Shown here in pieces: positions 24,409 to 34,478 of a stretch of 62,053 bases of DNA. The number at the start of each line of letters is the position of its first letter. Positions within the stretch are counted from its first letter, which is position 1. Under the pieces are notes generated by a model. It worked only from the letters and a program-made list of their open reading frames with translations. It had not been told where the DNA came from and ran no database searches. Position numbers and translations under genes: made by a program. Source of the DNA: DSUN01 sp035527715 (lineage in GTDB: Bacteria; Planctomycetota; PUPC01; DSUN01); assembly GCA_035527715.1 (NCBI GenBank), contig DATKZY010000233.1, positions 1 to 62,053 of the forward strand, given 5' to 3'.

Positions 24409-27400
24409 ATGCGCGTCTTCTTCATCCGGCCATCGGACAACGGGAACTACGGCATCGAGGCCGCCCTCGCCAATGCCCAGCGGCCGGTGGAACAGCTCCA
24501 CAGGGCGCTCTTCCGCGGCTTCCGCGTGCCGCTGGAGGCCCTGGACTTCGACCCGCGCGACGCCGGCTTCGCCAACCTGAACCGCTACGAGCTCGTGATC
24601 CTGGCCGGGCTGGACCCCGTGGCCCTTTCGCCGGCCGAGCACCTGGCGCTGGCCGCGTTCGTCGAGCGTGGGGGAGGGCTGGTCCTCTTCGGCGGCAGCC
24701 ACAGCTTTGGGAACGCGGAGGGCACATACCTCCTCCTCGAGCGCGTCCTGCCCGTGCGGGTCCTGCGGGGCCTGGACGTCGAGGCGAACGTCATGCCCAC
24801 CCCCTCGGCTCACCCCATCGCTCGGGGCCTGCCCACGCCGTTGGGCTACGTGAGCAAGGTGCACCCCGTCGAGCCGAAGCCCGATGCCCAGGTGGTGATG
24901 AGGGCGGGGGACCTGCCACTCGTCGTGGCCGGCGAGCACGGCTACGGGCGAGTCGTGGTCGTGGCGTCGTATCCCGAGTGCGACGAGGCGGAGTACGGCT
25001 GGTTCTTCACGGGCGACGTGTTCGACGATTTCTTCCGCAACGCCCTGGGCTGGGTGCGCAAGGAGCAGGAGGCCGTGTGGTTCGAGAGCTTCTCGCTGCC
25101 GAACCGCCAGGTCGTGACCGGGAACGAAGAGTTCGGCCGCATCAAGCTGGCGAGCGCGGAGGCGCTCGGCGTGCAGGTCGCCACGCGGCTGACCAATGCC
25201 GCCGGCAACGTCGTGCAGCACAGCTCGGCCACCCTCCAGCCGAGGAAGAGCCACGACACCGTGTTCTCGTTCCGCGCCCCGGACGACCCGATGGCCAGAG
25301 GGCTCCACTACGTGGCCGTGATTGCCTCGGACACCTCGGGGCGCGAGCTGGCCCGCCGCGACGTGGCGGTGGAAGTCGTGAACCCGACGCGGCTGGCTGC
25401 GGAGTTCGAGTACGGGCGCCGGGCGTTCTTCCCCGGCGAGACGGCGCGGCTCCGCCTGGGTGTGTCCAGCAGCCTCAAGCATCCGCCCGCGGAGGCGGCA
25501 GTGGACGTGGCGGTCGTGGACGACGAGGACCTGCCCGTGCTGGCCCCCCGGCGCCGCGTGCTGCATCGCCGCGAGAAGGCGTACGAGGAGGTCGAGCTGG
25601 TCCTGCCCGTGCCCCGGCTGCGGCCCGGCCGCTACCGGTTGCGGATGGAGCTGCGGATCGGCGAGGAGCTTGGCGACCTCGTGACCGGGGACCTCTTCAT
25701 CCTCGCCCCGGCGACGGACCGGAGCAGCTTCGCTCTGATGGCCGAAGGTGGGCATCACCTCGACCGTGCGACGACCGACCGCGCGGTCGCACAGCTTGCG
25801 GCCTCGGGCGTGAACACCGTGTCGGTTCCTGGCCCGGCCGCTGGGCGCTTCGGCGAGCGGCCCCACCGGGAGGCGATGGTATTGCACGCGCAGGAGACGG
25901 CGGCGCGAGCCGGCCTGTCCCTGGCGCATCACCGGCGCGGGCTTCTGCCGGGGCTGGGCGTTGCCGCGCCGCTCGTGCCTTGCCCGCTGACGCCCGAGTT
26001 CCGGCAGGCGCTGGAGAACGAGGTCCATCCCATCCTGGCTGCCGCGGCCGCGGTGCCGTCGCTGCGGTTCCACGAGGTCCCCGCGCGGGCGGCGGTCAGC
26101 AGGGATCAGCTCTGCCGTTGCGCGGCCTGCCAGGCGGCCTACAAGCGGAACCTGGGCGCCGAGATGCCCTGGGAAGAGCCGGCGGCGCTCGACATCCCGC
26201 ACCGCAGGGCGTTGGCCTCGTTCGTGACCTCCTACTGGTGGCACGTCTTCGCGGCGCTCCAGAAGGCGCGCGACGAGGTGGCGAAGGGCGTGAACCTGTC
26301 GTTGACCTTCGACGCGTCGAGCTTCCTGCGCGAAGGCCCCGACGCGCCGCTGTGCGACCCCCTGGTGTGGGCGCGCGCGTGCGACGGCGCCGAGGTGGCG
26401 GCAGAACGCGACCTCGGCCGGTTCCGCCTCTCGCTCGCGGGCCACCGCAGCATCCTGCTCGCCCTCGGCAAACCGCTCGGCGCGCAACTGGACCTCCTGG
26501 GCGAGGCGTGTTCGGCGGCCGAAGCGGCCTACACGGCCCTCGCCTGGGGGGCCGCCTGGCTGCGGGTGGCCGAGAACCCGCGGTTCCTGTTCTCCCGCCG
26601 CCAGCCGCCGCTGGGCCAGGCCCTGGGCGGGCTGTTCGCTCGACTCGCCCCGGCGGGGCCTCTGCTGGGGGGCTCGAGCCGGCCTGCGGCGCGGGTGGCC
26701 CTGCTGTTCCCGTTCACCCAGGCCGTGGTCAGCGGCAGCGGGTTCGTGCCGGAGGCGTTCGAGCTGCTGCGGGGCGCCGTAGGCGAGGTGGACCTCCTTC
26801 ACGAGCGCCTGGCCACTGACGAGGGGCTTGCCCCGTATGCCGCGGTGGCCATCCTGGGGACCGAGTTGCTGCCGAAGCGAGTGGCTGCCGCGCTCGCCCA
26901 GTTCGTGCAGCGGGGCGGCCTCTTGCTGGCCGACCGCGCAGAGCTGGTGGACGAGGATGGCCTGGCCCTCGCCTGGCCGCCGGACTTCTTCGGCGCGGCG
27001 GAGACGCCGCTGTTCGAGGCCGTCACGGGCCGGCGCCGACGCTTCGGCAGCGGGCGAACCATGCTGTTCTCGCCCGACATCGTGCGCGCGCACCAGCACG
27101 CGGCGGACCGCGGCGACCTCGTTGCCGCTCGCGAACTGTGCCGGGCCGTCGAGGCGACCATCGCGGAGCAGGGGGTGCAGCCCATTGCCCGGTCTTGCGC
27201 CCGAGACGTCGAGGTCGGCGTCCGCACGTGCCCCGACACCTGGCTCGTGGTGGCCGTGAACCACGGCGACCAGGCGCGGTCGGCGCGCATCGAGCTGGAC
27301 GCCGAGGCCGTCCCGGCCAACTGCGCCTTCGACCTGGCCAGTGGCGAGGCCGTGGCCCTTGACAAGGGCAATGGCCCTGCGCTCACGGTTCACCTGGACG

Positions 27401-27792
27401 CCCGGGACGGGGGCCTGTGGGTGCTCTACCCCGAGCGGCCGTTCACCTTGCGCGTGGATGGGCCAGCGGGGCCGGCCTGCCGCGGGGGGACCTTGGACTA
27501 CACGGTCATGGTCGCCAACGAGTCGGGCCAGCCGGCCCGGGGAAGCCACCTGGTGCGAGTGCGGGTGACCGACCCCGCGGGCGAGGAGCGCCCGGAGCTG
27601 GGCGGCAATCGCCTGACCACCCAGGGGGTGCTGAACGTGTCCGAGCCGCTCGCGGTGAACGAACGACGGGGCCAGTGGTCGCTCTGCGTGACCGAGCCCT
27701 TGACGCGCCGCGTTGTGCGGCGCGGCTTCGAGCTGGCCGAAGGTGGGGGCGAGCCCCCTCCCAGTCCGTCTCCAGGGGACGAGCAGCCATGA
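24409..27792 (+). CDS. Large GATase1-like/GH42-like multidomain protein
   Basis: The 1,127-residue protein has no signal peptide. Residues about 1-215 match the GATase1-like fold (LSPAEHLALAAFVERGGGLVLFGG in pieces, HSFGNAEGTYLLLERVLPV). Residues about 230-450 look like beta-sandwich modules. Residues about 450-745 suggest a glycosidase-type barrel with a CxCxxC cluster at about 569-574 (LCRCAACQAAY), reminiscent of the Zn site of GH42 enzymes. Residues about 761-880 resemble a trimerisation/Rossmann domain (VALLFPFTQAVVSG; LAQFVQRGGLLLADRAEL). Two beta-sandwich modules end the protein. It starts 30 bases after E2 and overlaps the next gene as ATGA. Function unknown; true glycosidase activity is unproven. 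Confidence 0.75.
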   Translation: MRVFFIRPSDNGNYGIEAALANAQRPVEQLHRALFRGFRVPLEALDFDPRDAGFANLNRYELVILAGLDPVALSPAEHLALAAFVERGGGLVLFGGSHSFGNAEGTYLLLERVLPVRVLRGLDVEANVMPTPSAHPIARGLPTPLGYVSKVHPVEPKPDAQVVMRAGDLPLVVAGEHGYGRVVVVASYPECDEAEYGWFFTGDVFDDFFRNALGWVRKEQEAVWFESFSLPNRQVVTGNEEFGRIKLASAEALGVQVATRLTNAAGNVVQHSSATLQPRKSHDTVFSFRAPDDPMARGLHYVAVIASDTSGRELARRDVAVEVVNPTRLAAEFEYGRRAFFPGETARLRLGVSSSLKHPPAEAAVDVAVVDDEDLPVLAPRRRVLHRREKAYEEVELVLPVPRLRPGRYRLRMELRIGEELGDLVTGDLFILAPATDRSSFALMAEGGHHLDRATTDRAVAQLAASGVNTVSVPGPAAGRFGERPHREAMVLHAQETAARAGLSLAHHRRGLLPGLGVAAPLVPCPLTPEFRQALENEVHPILAAAAAVPSLRFHEVPARAAVSRDQLCRCAACQAAYKRNLGAEMPWEEPAALDIPHRRALASFVTSYWWHVFAALQKARDEVAKGVNLSLTFDASSFLREGPDAPLCDPLVWARACDGAEVAAERDLGRFRLSLAGHRSILLALGKPLGAQLDLLGEACSAAEAAYTALAWGAAWLRVAENPRFLFSRRQPPLGQALGGLFARLAPAGPLLGGSSRPAARVALLFPFTQAVVSGSGFVPEAFELLRGAVGEVDLLHERLATDEGLAPYAAVAILGTELLPKRVAAALAQFVQRGGLLLADRAELVDEDGLALAWPPDFFGAAETPLFEAVTGRRRRFGSGRTMLFSPDIVRAHQHAADRGDLVAARELCRAVEATIAEQGVQPIARSCARDVEVGVRTCPDTWLVVAVNHGDQARSARIELDAEAVPANCAFDLASGEAVALDKGNGPALTVHLDARDGGLWVLYPERPFTLRVDGPAGPACRGGTLDYTVMVANESGQPARGSHLVRVRVTDPAGEERPELGGNRLTTQGVLNVSEPLAVNERRGQWSLCVTEPLTRRVVRRGFELAEGGGEPPPSPSPGDEQP

Positions 27793-28682
27793 GCCTGCAC
27801 GAGGAGATCGCCGCCACCCTCAGAGGCTACTCGAAGGCCATGTACGCCACCTGGTTCTTCTACCGCCCCGCGCGGATACTGCTCGACGCCGGCGAGGGCG
27901 TGAGCGCGGCGCTGGGGAACGTCGTCTTCGCCATCGAGAAGGTCTTCCTGAGCCACGGGCACTACGACCACATCGGCGGCCTGCCAGGGCTCCTCCAGTC
28001 GCGGCGCTCGGCGCGCGGCGACAAGGAGAAGCCCCTCGAGGTCTACTACCCGACTGGCGACGAGCTGATTGGCGTCCAGCGACAGTACGTCGAGGGCCTC
28101 ACGTATCGCGTGGGCTACGACCTCTCCTGGCATCCGCTGGAGCCCGAACAGCGGGTGCCGCTGGGCGCAGGACGCGACCGCGGCTACCTGGTGCCCTTCC
28201 GCGTCCGGCACGGCAGCCGCTCGCTCGCGCTCGGGTACCGGGTGATGGAGGAGCGCAAGCGGTTGCGCGCCCGCTACGCCGGCCTCGCGGAGCACGAGAT
28301 CGCCCAGCTCGCACGCACGGTGCCCCGCGAGGAGCTGAGCGAGGTCTACGAGAAGATTCTCCTGGCGTACACGGGCGACACGATGCCGGTGGACCCCGAT
28401 GTGGTCCGGGAGGCCGAGGTGTTGATGCACGAGGCGACCTTCCTGTCGGCGGAGGACCGGGATGCCCCGGGGCACACCACGGTGGAGGAGGCCCTTCGCG
28501 TGGCCGTTGCCGCGGGGGTGAAGCTCCTCGTGCTCTTCCACGTCTCATCGCGCTACCCGCGGCACGAGACCGAGCGGCGTGCCCGCGAGATGGCTTCACG
28601 GATGGCCCCGGGGCTTCCCGTGGTGCTCTTCCACTCCGCCAGGAGGCTGTGGCTTTCCCCGGGGCCGCCTCCGGCCGCGTGA
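27789..28682 (+). CDS. tRNase Z-like metallo-beta-lactamase hydrolase
   Basis: The 297-residue protein has the metallo-beta-lactamase fold of the ribonuclease Z group. The zinc motif HxHxDH is H56, H58, D60, H61 (LSHGHYDHIGGLPG). Further metal-ligand candidates are AYTGDTM (Asp), LMHEATFL (His/Glu) and the late LFHVSSRY (His). RNase Z matures tRNA 3' ends, but this copy has an unusual N-terminus and sits in a dehydrogenase operon, so it may act on another phosphodiester or ester. The ATG at 27789 overlaps the previous stop codon as ATGA. Confidence 0.82.
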   Translation: MSLHEEIAATLRGYSKAMYATWFFYRPARILLDAGEGVSAALGNVVFAIEKVFLSHGHYDHIGGLPGLLQSRRSARGDKEKPLEVYYPTGDELIGVQRQYVEGLTYRVGYDLSWHPLEPEQRVPLGAGRDRGYLVPFRVRHGSRSLALGYRVMEERKRLRARYAGLAEHEIAQLARTVPREELSEVYEKILLAYTGDTMPVDPDVVREAEVLMHEATFLSAEDRDAPGHTTVEEALRVAVAAGVKLLVLFHVSSRYPRHETERRAREMASRMAPGLPVVLFHSARRLWLSPGPPPAA

Positions 28683-28719
28683 CACGCACCCCCGCGAGCG
28701 TCCCTGGCGGGCGGGCGGT

Positions 28720-28748
28720 TTGAGAGATGACCGCTGTTGTGCTATAGT
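28720..28748 (+). promoter_or_regulatory. Promoter of the giant LamG protein gene
   Basis: TTGAGA (28720-28725) and TATAGT (28743-28748), 17 bases apart, lie 40 bases upstream of the ATG at 28788. Confidence 0.6.
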
Positions 28749-28787
28749 TGCCATAGGACGACCTCACGGCCTCCTGGAGCGCGTTGG

Positions 28788-31700
28788 ATGCGGAACGCAC
28801 AGGTGTGGACGCTGCTGCTGGCTGCATGGGCGGGGAGTGGGGTCGCCGCCACGGCGCCCCAACGGCAGCCCCTGCAAGTGCTGCTGCACATTCCTCTTGA
28901 TGGCACCGCCGACGTCGCCTTCGCAGCCGATAGCCGCGTCAAGACCTCCTCCCTCCACGTGGCCTATCGGCCGGGCGTGAAGGCCCAAGGCGCCGAGTTC
29001 GGCTCGGACCGGCTGCCGTGCGGCTTGCTGGTGCCCTGCGAGGGCCTGCTCGACAAGGCGCGGGGCAGCCTGGAGTTCTGGTTCATGCCCCTGTGGGACC
29101 CGGGCGACCCGACCCAGCAGCGCGTGGCTCGAACCCTGATCACCGATGAGAAGCCGGCGGGAGCCGTCGGCCACTTCTGGATTGTGGTCGAAGGCGGGGC
29201 CGTCGCCGTCGGCTTTCAGGCGCAGCAAGCGGTCGTGGTGGCCGCCACGATCCACCGCTGGCGGCCGGAAACCTGGCACCACATCGTCGCCACGTGGGAC
29301 GGCGCGTCGGCCATCCGGCTCTTCCTCGACGGAGAGCACGCCGGGGAGCTGCCGCTGACCTGGCACCTGCCCCCGTCGGAAGTGCTCTACATTGGGGCCG
29401 ACCGCTACGGCGGCCAACGGGCGGGCGGCCTCTTCGACGAGTTCCGCCTCTACGACCGGGCACTCACCGCTACCGAAGTCGAGCTTGCATTCATTCACAA
29501 CTTGAACGCGAAGCACGCGCCCGCGCGCGCCGCGCCCGCGCGCCCGGAGCCGCCCGGAGCTCCGGGCAAGCCGGCCCGGCTGAGTTTCCACGCGCCCTTC
29601 GACAACGTGGCCGAGGCGCAGTCGGCTGCCGGGGACGCCCGGCCCATTGTGGCCGACGGGATGGAGTTCGCGCCCGGCCTTCTCGACGAGGCCCTGGTCG
29701 CCGACACGGGCCTCGACCTGGCGTATCAGTTCGAGAAAAACGTGTCCAAGGAGCAGGGCGCGTTCACGGTCTGGGCACGGGCCCTGCCCGAGAGGAGACC
29801 CGCGCGCGGCGTCCTGCTCGGCGACGATCTCTCCGCCACCGACCCCCGGCGGGAGGCCCCGGGCTCGTTCGCCTTATGGCTCGATGGCGCCCGGGGCACC
29901 CGCTGCGCGTTCACCCTCTGGCCGTTGCGGCTCGATGAGCCCCTCGACCGCTGGGACCAGCGCGACTGGTATCACCTCGCGGCCTGCTGGCGACGGGGCG
30001 ACCAGGTGACCCTGTACGTGAACGGGGCCGAAGTGGGACGCGCCAGCGCCAGACGGGCGGCATGGGGTAGCGAGCAGCCCAAGCGCCTTGTCGTGGGCTC
30101 CCTCAAGGGCAGAATCCCGGGCGGCGCGCTCCTGGACGACCTGCGGGTCTACGACGCACCCCTCACGCGCGAGGAAGTGCAGCGACAGGCGAGCCAGTTC
30201 CTTCTGCCCTTCGTGATGCAGCTCGACCGCACGCTCTTCGAGCAAGGCAAGGCGGCCGAACTGGCGGTCAGTTTCTACAACACCCTTGCCCAGGAGGTGA
30301 AGGTCAGGCTGACTGCGCGGGTGCTGAGTCCCGAGGGCAAGGAACTGCGCAGGGTGGACGCTCCGGTCGAGGTGGACTCCCATGCCTGGGAGCGGCTGCG
30401 CCTGCCCCTCACAGCCGACGACGTTGCCCTGCCCGGACTCTATGAGGTCACCACGAGCTGCGAGGGCCGCGCGACGTGCCCCCGAACATACTTCCTGGTC
30501 GTGGCCGCGGAATCGGGCCAGCAGGACTCACCCGGGAGCCCACCCGCTGCAAAGACGGTACACGTCGAAACCATCGAGTGTGCGAGAGAGAAGAGCCAGA
30601 CCGCGTTCTGCCAGTCCGGGGACACTCGTGTGGTCCAGAGCGACTTGGGCGCCTACCGGGAGGCGGGTCCCCTCCCCGACAATCGGTTTGCCTACCGCTT
30701 CCGCGTCGCGCGGGCCGACGTGCCCCACGTGGTCGTGGTGAGCTACCCGGCCGACCGCGCCCGCAGTGCGGAGATCATCATCACCTCCCGGCGCTACCCG
30801 GCCTCCCAGGATGTGGCGACCGGCTACCTGGTCGAGGAGTCGGATGTTGCGGAGCCACGCATGGTCGAGCTGCCCATCTACTTCTGGCCCCGCGAGCGCG
30901 ACAACGCGATCGTGTTCCGCACCCTCCTGGGCGGGCGGCCGGCCGCGTGCGCCACGATCGTGGTGCGAGAAGCCGCCGGCAGCCCCCCGCCGTTTGCCGT
31001 CGAGCGCCCTCGAGAACGAGGGAGGACCCTCGGCGTACACTGGGACGCGCCCACCGTCCCGCTTCAGTTCGGCGCCACGGAGACCAGGCCGCGGGACGTC
31101 TACGAGAGCTTTCGGCGGCTGGCCGACTACTTGCAGTACACGGGCCAAAACCTCCTGTGCTATCCTGTCGTGTGGCATTGGGGGACGCTGTACCCTGTGG
31201 AGGGCGAGGAGTTCCGCCCGGGGGCCGGAGCGGACCTGCATTGCGCCGACTGGATCGAGTACGTGCTGTACCTGTGCGAGCGCCGGGGCATCCAGTTTCT
31301 GCCAGAGATCGTCTTCGACGAGATGGTTTCCCTTTCTACGAAGTACGGCGGCCACACATTCGAGACCGTTGCCGCCGGAGAGAAGACGGCCCGGATGGTC
31401 ATGTGGAACGACACGCTGACGCGCACCGAGATGGACAGCTTGCCGCGGTATAACCCCCTGCACCCCGACGTCCGCTCTGCACTCCTGGACCGGGTCACCG
31501 AGATTGTCGAGCGATACGGCAAGTCCCCCGCGCTCGCGGGGGTTTCCGTCCGCATGGGTCCAGGGCAGTCCACCTGGTTTGGCTCGATCGAGTGCGGGTA
31601 CGACGACCAGACGGTGGACGAGTTCGTGCGGGAGTCGGGGGTGGAGATCCCGGAGGGCAAGAGCGGCCCCACCCGCTTCTCGGAGCGCGCCCGGTGGCTG

Positions 31701-32948
31701 CTCGCCAACAAGCCGGACCAGTGGATCAACTTCCGGTGCCGTCGGCTCCGCCAGCTCTACGCCGACCTGGCCAGCCGCGTGCAAACCAAGCGGCCGACTC
31801 TGAAGCTCTACCTGACCCTGGGGCTGCCCGACGCCGTGAGCGGGCATCCCCTGGTCAACCTGACTGCCTGGGCCAACCGTCCTCCCTCGCTCGATGCGCT
31901 GTACCGCGAGGCCGGACTCGACACCGCGCTCCTCAAGGACCGCCCCGTGAATCTCGTCCTGCGCCGAGTGACGTATCCGACCGACGACACCTACCTCGCG
32001 TACCGCTACGGCGGAGGAGGGCCGAACCCCCACCGCGGCGTGGCGCGCGACCTGGCGTTCCTGAGCGAGGGCAGCGCACAGCTCCTCGGCTGCTCCCGCG
32101 TCGGTTTGGCCTGCTCGTATCGCCGGTTCGAGTCTACCGTGGGCGCCACGCAACCGATGCGAGGCTTGTGGTGGCCGGAGCAACCGTTCCGGGCGTCGCA
32201 CCCGACCCCGGCGGGCCAACGCTTTCTCGAGGCGTGCGCGCACGCCGTTGCAGAGCTCGACGCATTCGACGTCACGATGGGGGGCACCTCGCTGGTTACG
32301 CTGGGCCACGAGGAGAGCGTCAGGGCATTCGCGCGCGCCTTCTGCGCCCTCCCGCAAGAGTCGTTCGCTGCCGTGTTCGGGATGTCCGACCCCGTGTGCG
32401 TCCGCGAACTGCACGCGGTCGAGGGCCACCTGTTCTACCTGGTGAACCGGGCGAGGTTCCCCTTGGACGCCTTCATCGGGTTCCCCGGCAAGGGCGTGAA
32501 GCTGCGCGACTTCGTGGGTGCGGTGGACGTGGACCTGCCCCACGTGGAGAAGGAGCCGCTGCCCGCCGCGCTGCCGAAGGAGTTCATTAGCGAGCACCGC
32601 CTGGCCGACGAGGAGGGGCCGCTCCCGGGTGGGCCCGGGGCCACCCAGGCCTTCACGGGGTCGCTGCTTCGCCTGCGGCTGGCGCCCTACGAGATGCGGT
32701 CGTATCGCATCCTCACCTCGGGCGCGCTCATCCAGTATGCAGCCTGCGGAATTCCCGCCACGGCGCGCGTCCGGCTCGCACAGCGCATCGAGTCCGCAAA
32801 GGGCTTCATCGCGCAGAGCAAGGCCGGTGGCGACCTGATCGCGGCGGCTCGCGGCACGCTCGACCTGGTGGCTCGTGCGTGGCGCAAGCACGAGCTGGTG
32901 CGCGTCGAGTATCTCCTCGACAGTTACCCCCTTGCTCGCCTTCGCTGA
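28788..32948 (+). CDS. Giant secreted LamG protein with glycosidase-like barrel
   Basis: The 1,386-residue protein begins with a signal peptide (about 1-21, GSGVAATA). Two LamG/concanavalin-like modules follow (about 35-235 and 262-470), each with the hallmark strand set WHHIVATWDG...IRLFLDGEHAG...LYIGADRYGG...FDEFRLYDRALT. A beta-sandwich region (about 480-740) leads to a predicted alpha/beta barrel (about 745-1,150) beginning LGVHWDAPTVPLQFGATE and including ENL-type Trp-rich strands and several acidic residues (FLPEIVFDEMV; SVRMGPGQSTWFG). It resembles uncharacterised planctomycetal glycoside-hydrolase-like proteins. Catalytic residues cannot be assigned. The ATG at 28788 has GGAG at eight bases. 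Confidence 0.78.
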   Translation: MRNAQVWTLLLAAWAGSGVAATAPQRQPLQVLLHIPLDGTADVAFAADSRVKTSSLHVAYRPGVKAQGAEFGSDRLPCGLLVPCEGLLDKARGSLEFWFMPLWDPGDPTQQRVARTLITDEKPAGAVGHFWIVVEGGAVAVGFQAQQAVVVAATIHRWRPETWHHIVATWDGASAIRLFLDGEHAGELPLTWHLPPSEVLYIGADRYGGQRAGGLFDEFRLYDRALTATEVELAFIHNLNAKHAPARAAPARPEPPGAPGKPARLSFHAPFDNVAEAQSAAGDARPIVADGMEFAPGLLDEALVADTGLDLAYQFEKNVSKEQGAFTVWARALPERRPARGVLLGDDLSATDPRREAPGSFALWLDGARGTRCAFTLWPLRLDEPLDRWDQRDWYHLAACWRRGDQVTLYVNGAEVGRASARRAAWGSEQPKRLVVGSLKGRIPGGALLDDLRVYDAPLTREEVQRQASQFLLPFVMQLDRTLFEQGKAAELAVSFYNTLAQEVKVRLTARVLSPEGKELRRVDAPVEVDSHAWERLRLPLTADDVALPGLYEVTTSCEGRATCPRTYFLVVAAESGQQDSPGSPPAAKTVHVETIECAREKSQTAFCQSGDTRVVQSDLGAYREAGPLPDNRFAYRFRVARADVPHVVVVSYPADRARSAEIIITSRRYPASQDVATGYLVEESDVAEPRMVELPIYFWPRERDNAIVFRTLLGGRPAACATIVVREAAGSPPPFAVERPRERGRTLGVHWDAPTVPLQFGATETRPRDVYESFRRLADYLQYTGQNLLCYPVVWHWGTLYPVEGEEFRPGAGADLHCADWIEYVLYLCERRGIQFLPEIVFDEMVSLSTKYGGHTFETVAAGEKTARMVMWNDTLTRTEMDSLPRYNPLHPDVRSALLDRVTEIVERYGKSPALAGVSVRMGPGQSTWFGSIECGYDDQTVDEFVRESGVEIPEGKSGPTRFSERARWLLANKPDQWINFRCRRLRQLYADLASRVQTKRPTLKLYLTLGLPDAVSGHPLVNLTAWANRPPSLDALYREAGLDTALLKDRPVNLVLRRVTYPTDDTYLAYRYGGGGPNPHRGVARDLAFLSEGSAQLLGCSRVGLACSYRRFESTVGATQPMRGLWWPEQPFRASHPTPAGQRFLEACAHAVAELDAFDVTMGGTSLVTLGHEESVRAFARAFCALPQESFAAVFGMSDPVCVRELHAVEGHLFYLVNRARFPLDAFIGFPGKGVKLRDFVGAVDVDLPHVEKEPLPAALPKEFISEHRLADEEGPLPGGPGATQAFTGSLLRLRLAPYEMRSYRILTSGALIQYAACGIPATARVRLAQRIESAKGFIAQSKAGGDLIAAARGTLDLVARAWRKHELVRVEYLLDSYPLARLR

Positions 32949-33005
32949 TGCGCCCCGGGGGGCCTCGGGTACGCGGCACACGGGGCACGCACGCAAGGAG
33001 ACGAA

Positions 33006-34274
33006 ATGGTTCGGCTGGCGGCTGGCTTGGCAGCGATCGTCGCGTGGGCCGCCACCGGCGTGGTGGGCGAGGAATGGCCCGAATGGCGCGGGCCGCGACG
33101 CGACGGCTCGTCGCAGGAGACCGGCCTCCCGCTCCGCTGGAGCGAGAGCGAGCACGTCGCCTGGAAGACGCCGATCCCCGGCAAGGGCCACTCGTCGCCC
33201 ATCGTGTGGGGCGACCGCGTGTTCGTGACGACCGCCGAGCCGAAGGAACTGCGGCGAATCCTCCTGTGCCTCGACGCCCGCGACGGCAAGGTGCTCTGGA
33301 GCCGCGACGTTCTCGTCGCGCCGCTCGAAAAGATCAACAACCTCAACAGCTACGCCAGCTCCACCCCCGCCACCGACGGCAGGCACGTCTTCGTGGCGTT
33401 CCAGGACCGCGGCAAGATGTTCGTGGCCTGCTACGACTTCGAGGGCAACAAGGTCTGGGAGCAGCGCCCCGGCAAGTTCTACGCTCAGCACGGCTTCTGC
33501 AGCTCACCGCTGCTCTACAAGGACACGATCATCCTCAACGGCGACCAGGACAGCCGCCCGAAAGGCCCCGCCTACATCCTCGCCCTCGACAAGGCCACGG
33601 GCGCCGAGCGCTGGCTCGCCCCCCGCCCGGTGGGCGTCCGCTCCTACGTGCCGCCCGTCATCTTCGACGTTGCGGGGAAGAAGCAACTCGTGCTCTCCGG
33701 CTCGCAGTGCGTTGCCTCCTACGACCCCGACACGGGCAAGCAAATCTGGATCGTGGACGGCCCGACGGAGCAGATGGCCGCCAGCCTGGTGACGACGCAG
33801 GGCATCCTCTTCGTCACCGGCGGCTTCCCCACGCTGCACCTCATGGGCATGCGCCCCGACGGCGAGGGCAACGTCACCAAGACCCACGTCCTCTGGCACG
33901 AGGCGAAGAACCCCAAGGCCGTCTCCTACGTGCCGTCGCCGCTGGCCCACAAGGAGTGGTTCTTCGTGGTCTCCGACGGCGTGGTGGGGGGCGGCAGCCA
34001 CGCGAGCTGCATCGAGGCGAAGACGGGCAAGATCCTCTGGACGGAGAAGCTCGGCCGCCACCAGAGCGCCTCGCCCGTCCTTGCCGATGGCCTGATGTAC
34101 TTCCCCGACGATGATGGGATCACCTGGGTCGTCAGGGCGGGGCCGAAGTTCGAGCTGGTCGCGAAGAACACGCTGGGCGACAAGTGCTTCGCCTCCTTCG
34201 CCCTCTCCCGCGGCCGCATCTACATCCGCGGCCTCAAGCAGCTCTGGTGCATTGGGGGAGGGGAGAAGAAGTAG
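33006..34274 (+). CDS. Exported PQQ-like beta-propeller protein
   Basis: The 422-residue protein has a signal peptide (about 1-21) and then EEWPEWRGPRRDGSSQETGL, the usual opening of the outer-membrane/secreted PQQ-like propellers abundant in planctomycetes. Blades show the Ala-x-D-x-x-x-G-x-x-x-W pattern: CLDARDGKVLWSRD, CYDFEGNKVWEQ, ALDKATGAERWLA, SYDPDTGKQIWIV and CIEAKTGKILWTEK. No dehydrogenase active-site Asp or disulfide ring is obvious, so it is likely a non-enzymatic or unknown-function propeller. The ATG at 33006 follows AAGGAG. It trails the LamG gene by 57 bases and is probably co-transcribed. Confidence 0.87.
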   Translation: MVRLAAGLAAIVAWAATGVVGEEWPEWRGPRRDGSSQETGLPLRWSESEHVAWKTPIPGKGHSSPIVWGDRVFVTTAEPKELRRILLCLDARDGKVLWSRDVLVAPLEKINNLNSYASSTPATDGRHVFVAFQDRGKMFVACYDFEGNKVWEQRPGKFYAQHGFCSSPLLYKDTIILNGDQDSRPKGPAYILALDKATGAERWLAPRPVGVRSYVPPVIFDVAGKKQLVLSGSQCVASYDPDTGKQIWIVDGPTEQMAASLVTTQGILFVTGGFPTLHLMGMRPDGEGNVTKTHVLWHEAKNPKAVSYVPSPLAHKEWFFVVSDGVVGGGSHASCIEAKTGKILWTEKLGRHQSASPVLADGLMYFPDDDGITWVVRAGPKFELVAKNTLGDKCFASFALSRGRIYIRGLKQLWCIGGGEKK

Positions 34275-34354
34275 CTGCAACGGCGTTCTCCATTTCCGGC
34301 GCGCTCGTTTGGCGATTCCCGCCCTTGCCACTCGCCCCTCCAGCCGCCCCGCCA

Positions 34355-34478
34355 CAGATCGCCACCTCCCCCACCCCTGGCGATCTGTTGCCACCGCCTA
34401 AGTATCTACCCATCAGGCACTTAGCGATAGCCACGTCTACAGATCGCCACTCTCTCCCCCCGTGGATCTGGCGATCTG
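34355..34478. repeat. Hairpin repeats with CAGATCGCCA arms
   Basis: Two hairpins share the arms CAGATCGCCA/TGGCGATCTG: 34355-34364 with 34378-34387, and 34440-34449 with 34469-34478. Both have C-rich loops. Between them CTAAGT (34398-34403) pairs with ACTTAG (34419-34424). The gap at 34275-34669 otherwise holds no gene. The AGATCGGC/GGCGATC words in the tandem repeat at 15403-15500 are related to this arm. Confidence 0.75.

Noticed and set aside
21676..27549. A 1,957-codon open frame on the minus strand
   Set aside because: It lies antisense to the E1/E2 and GATase-like genes, has low-complexity Arg/His/Gly-rich translation and no domain; it is a by-product of high GC codon use.
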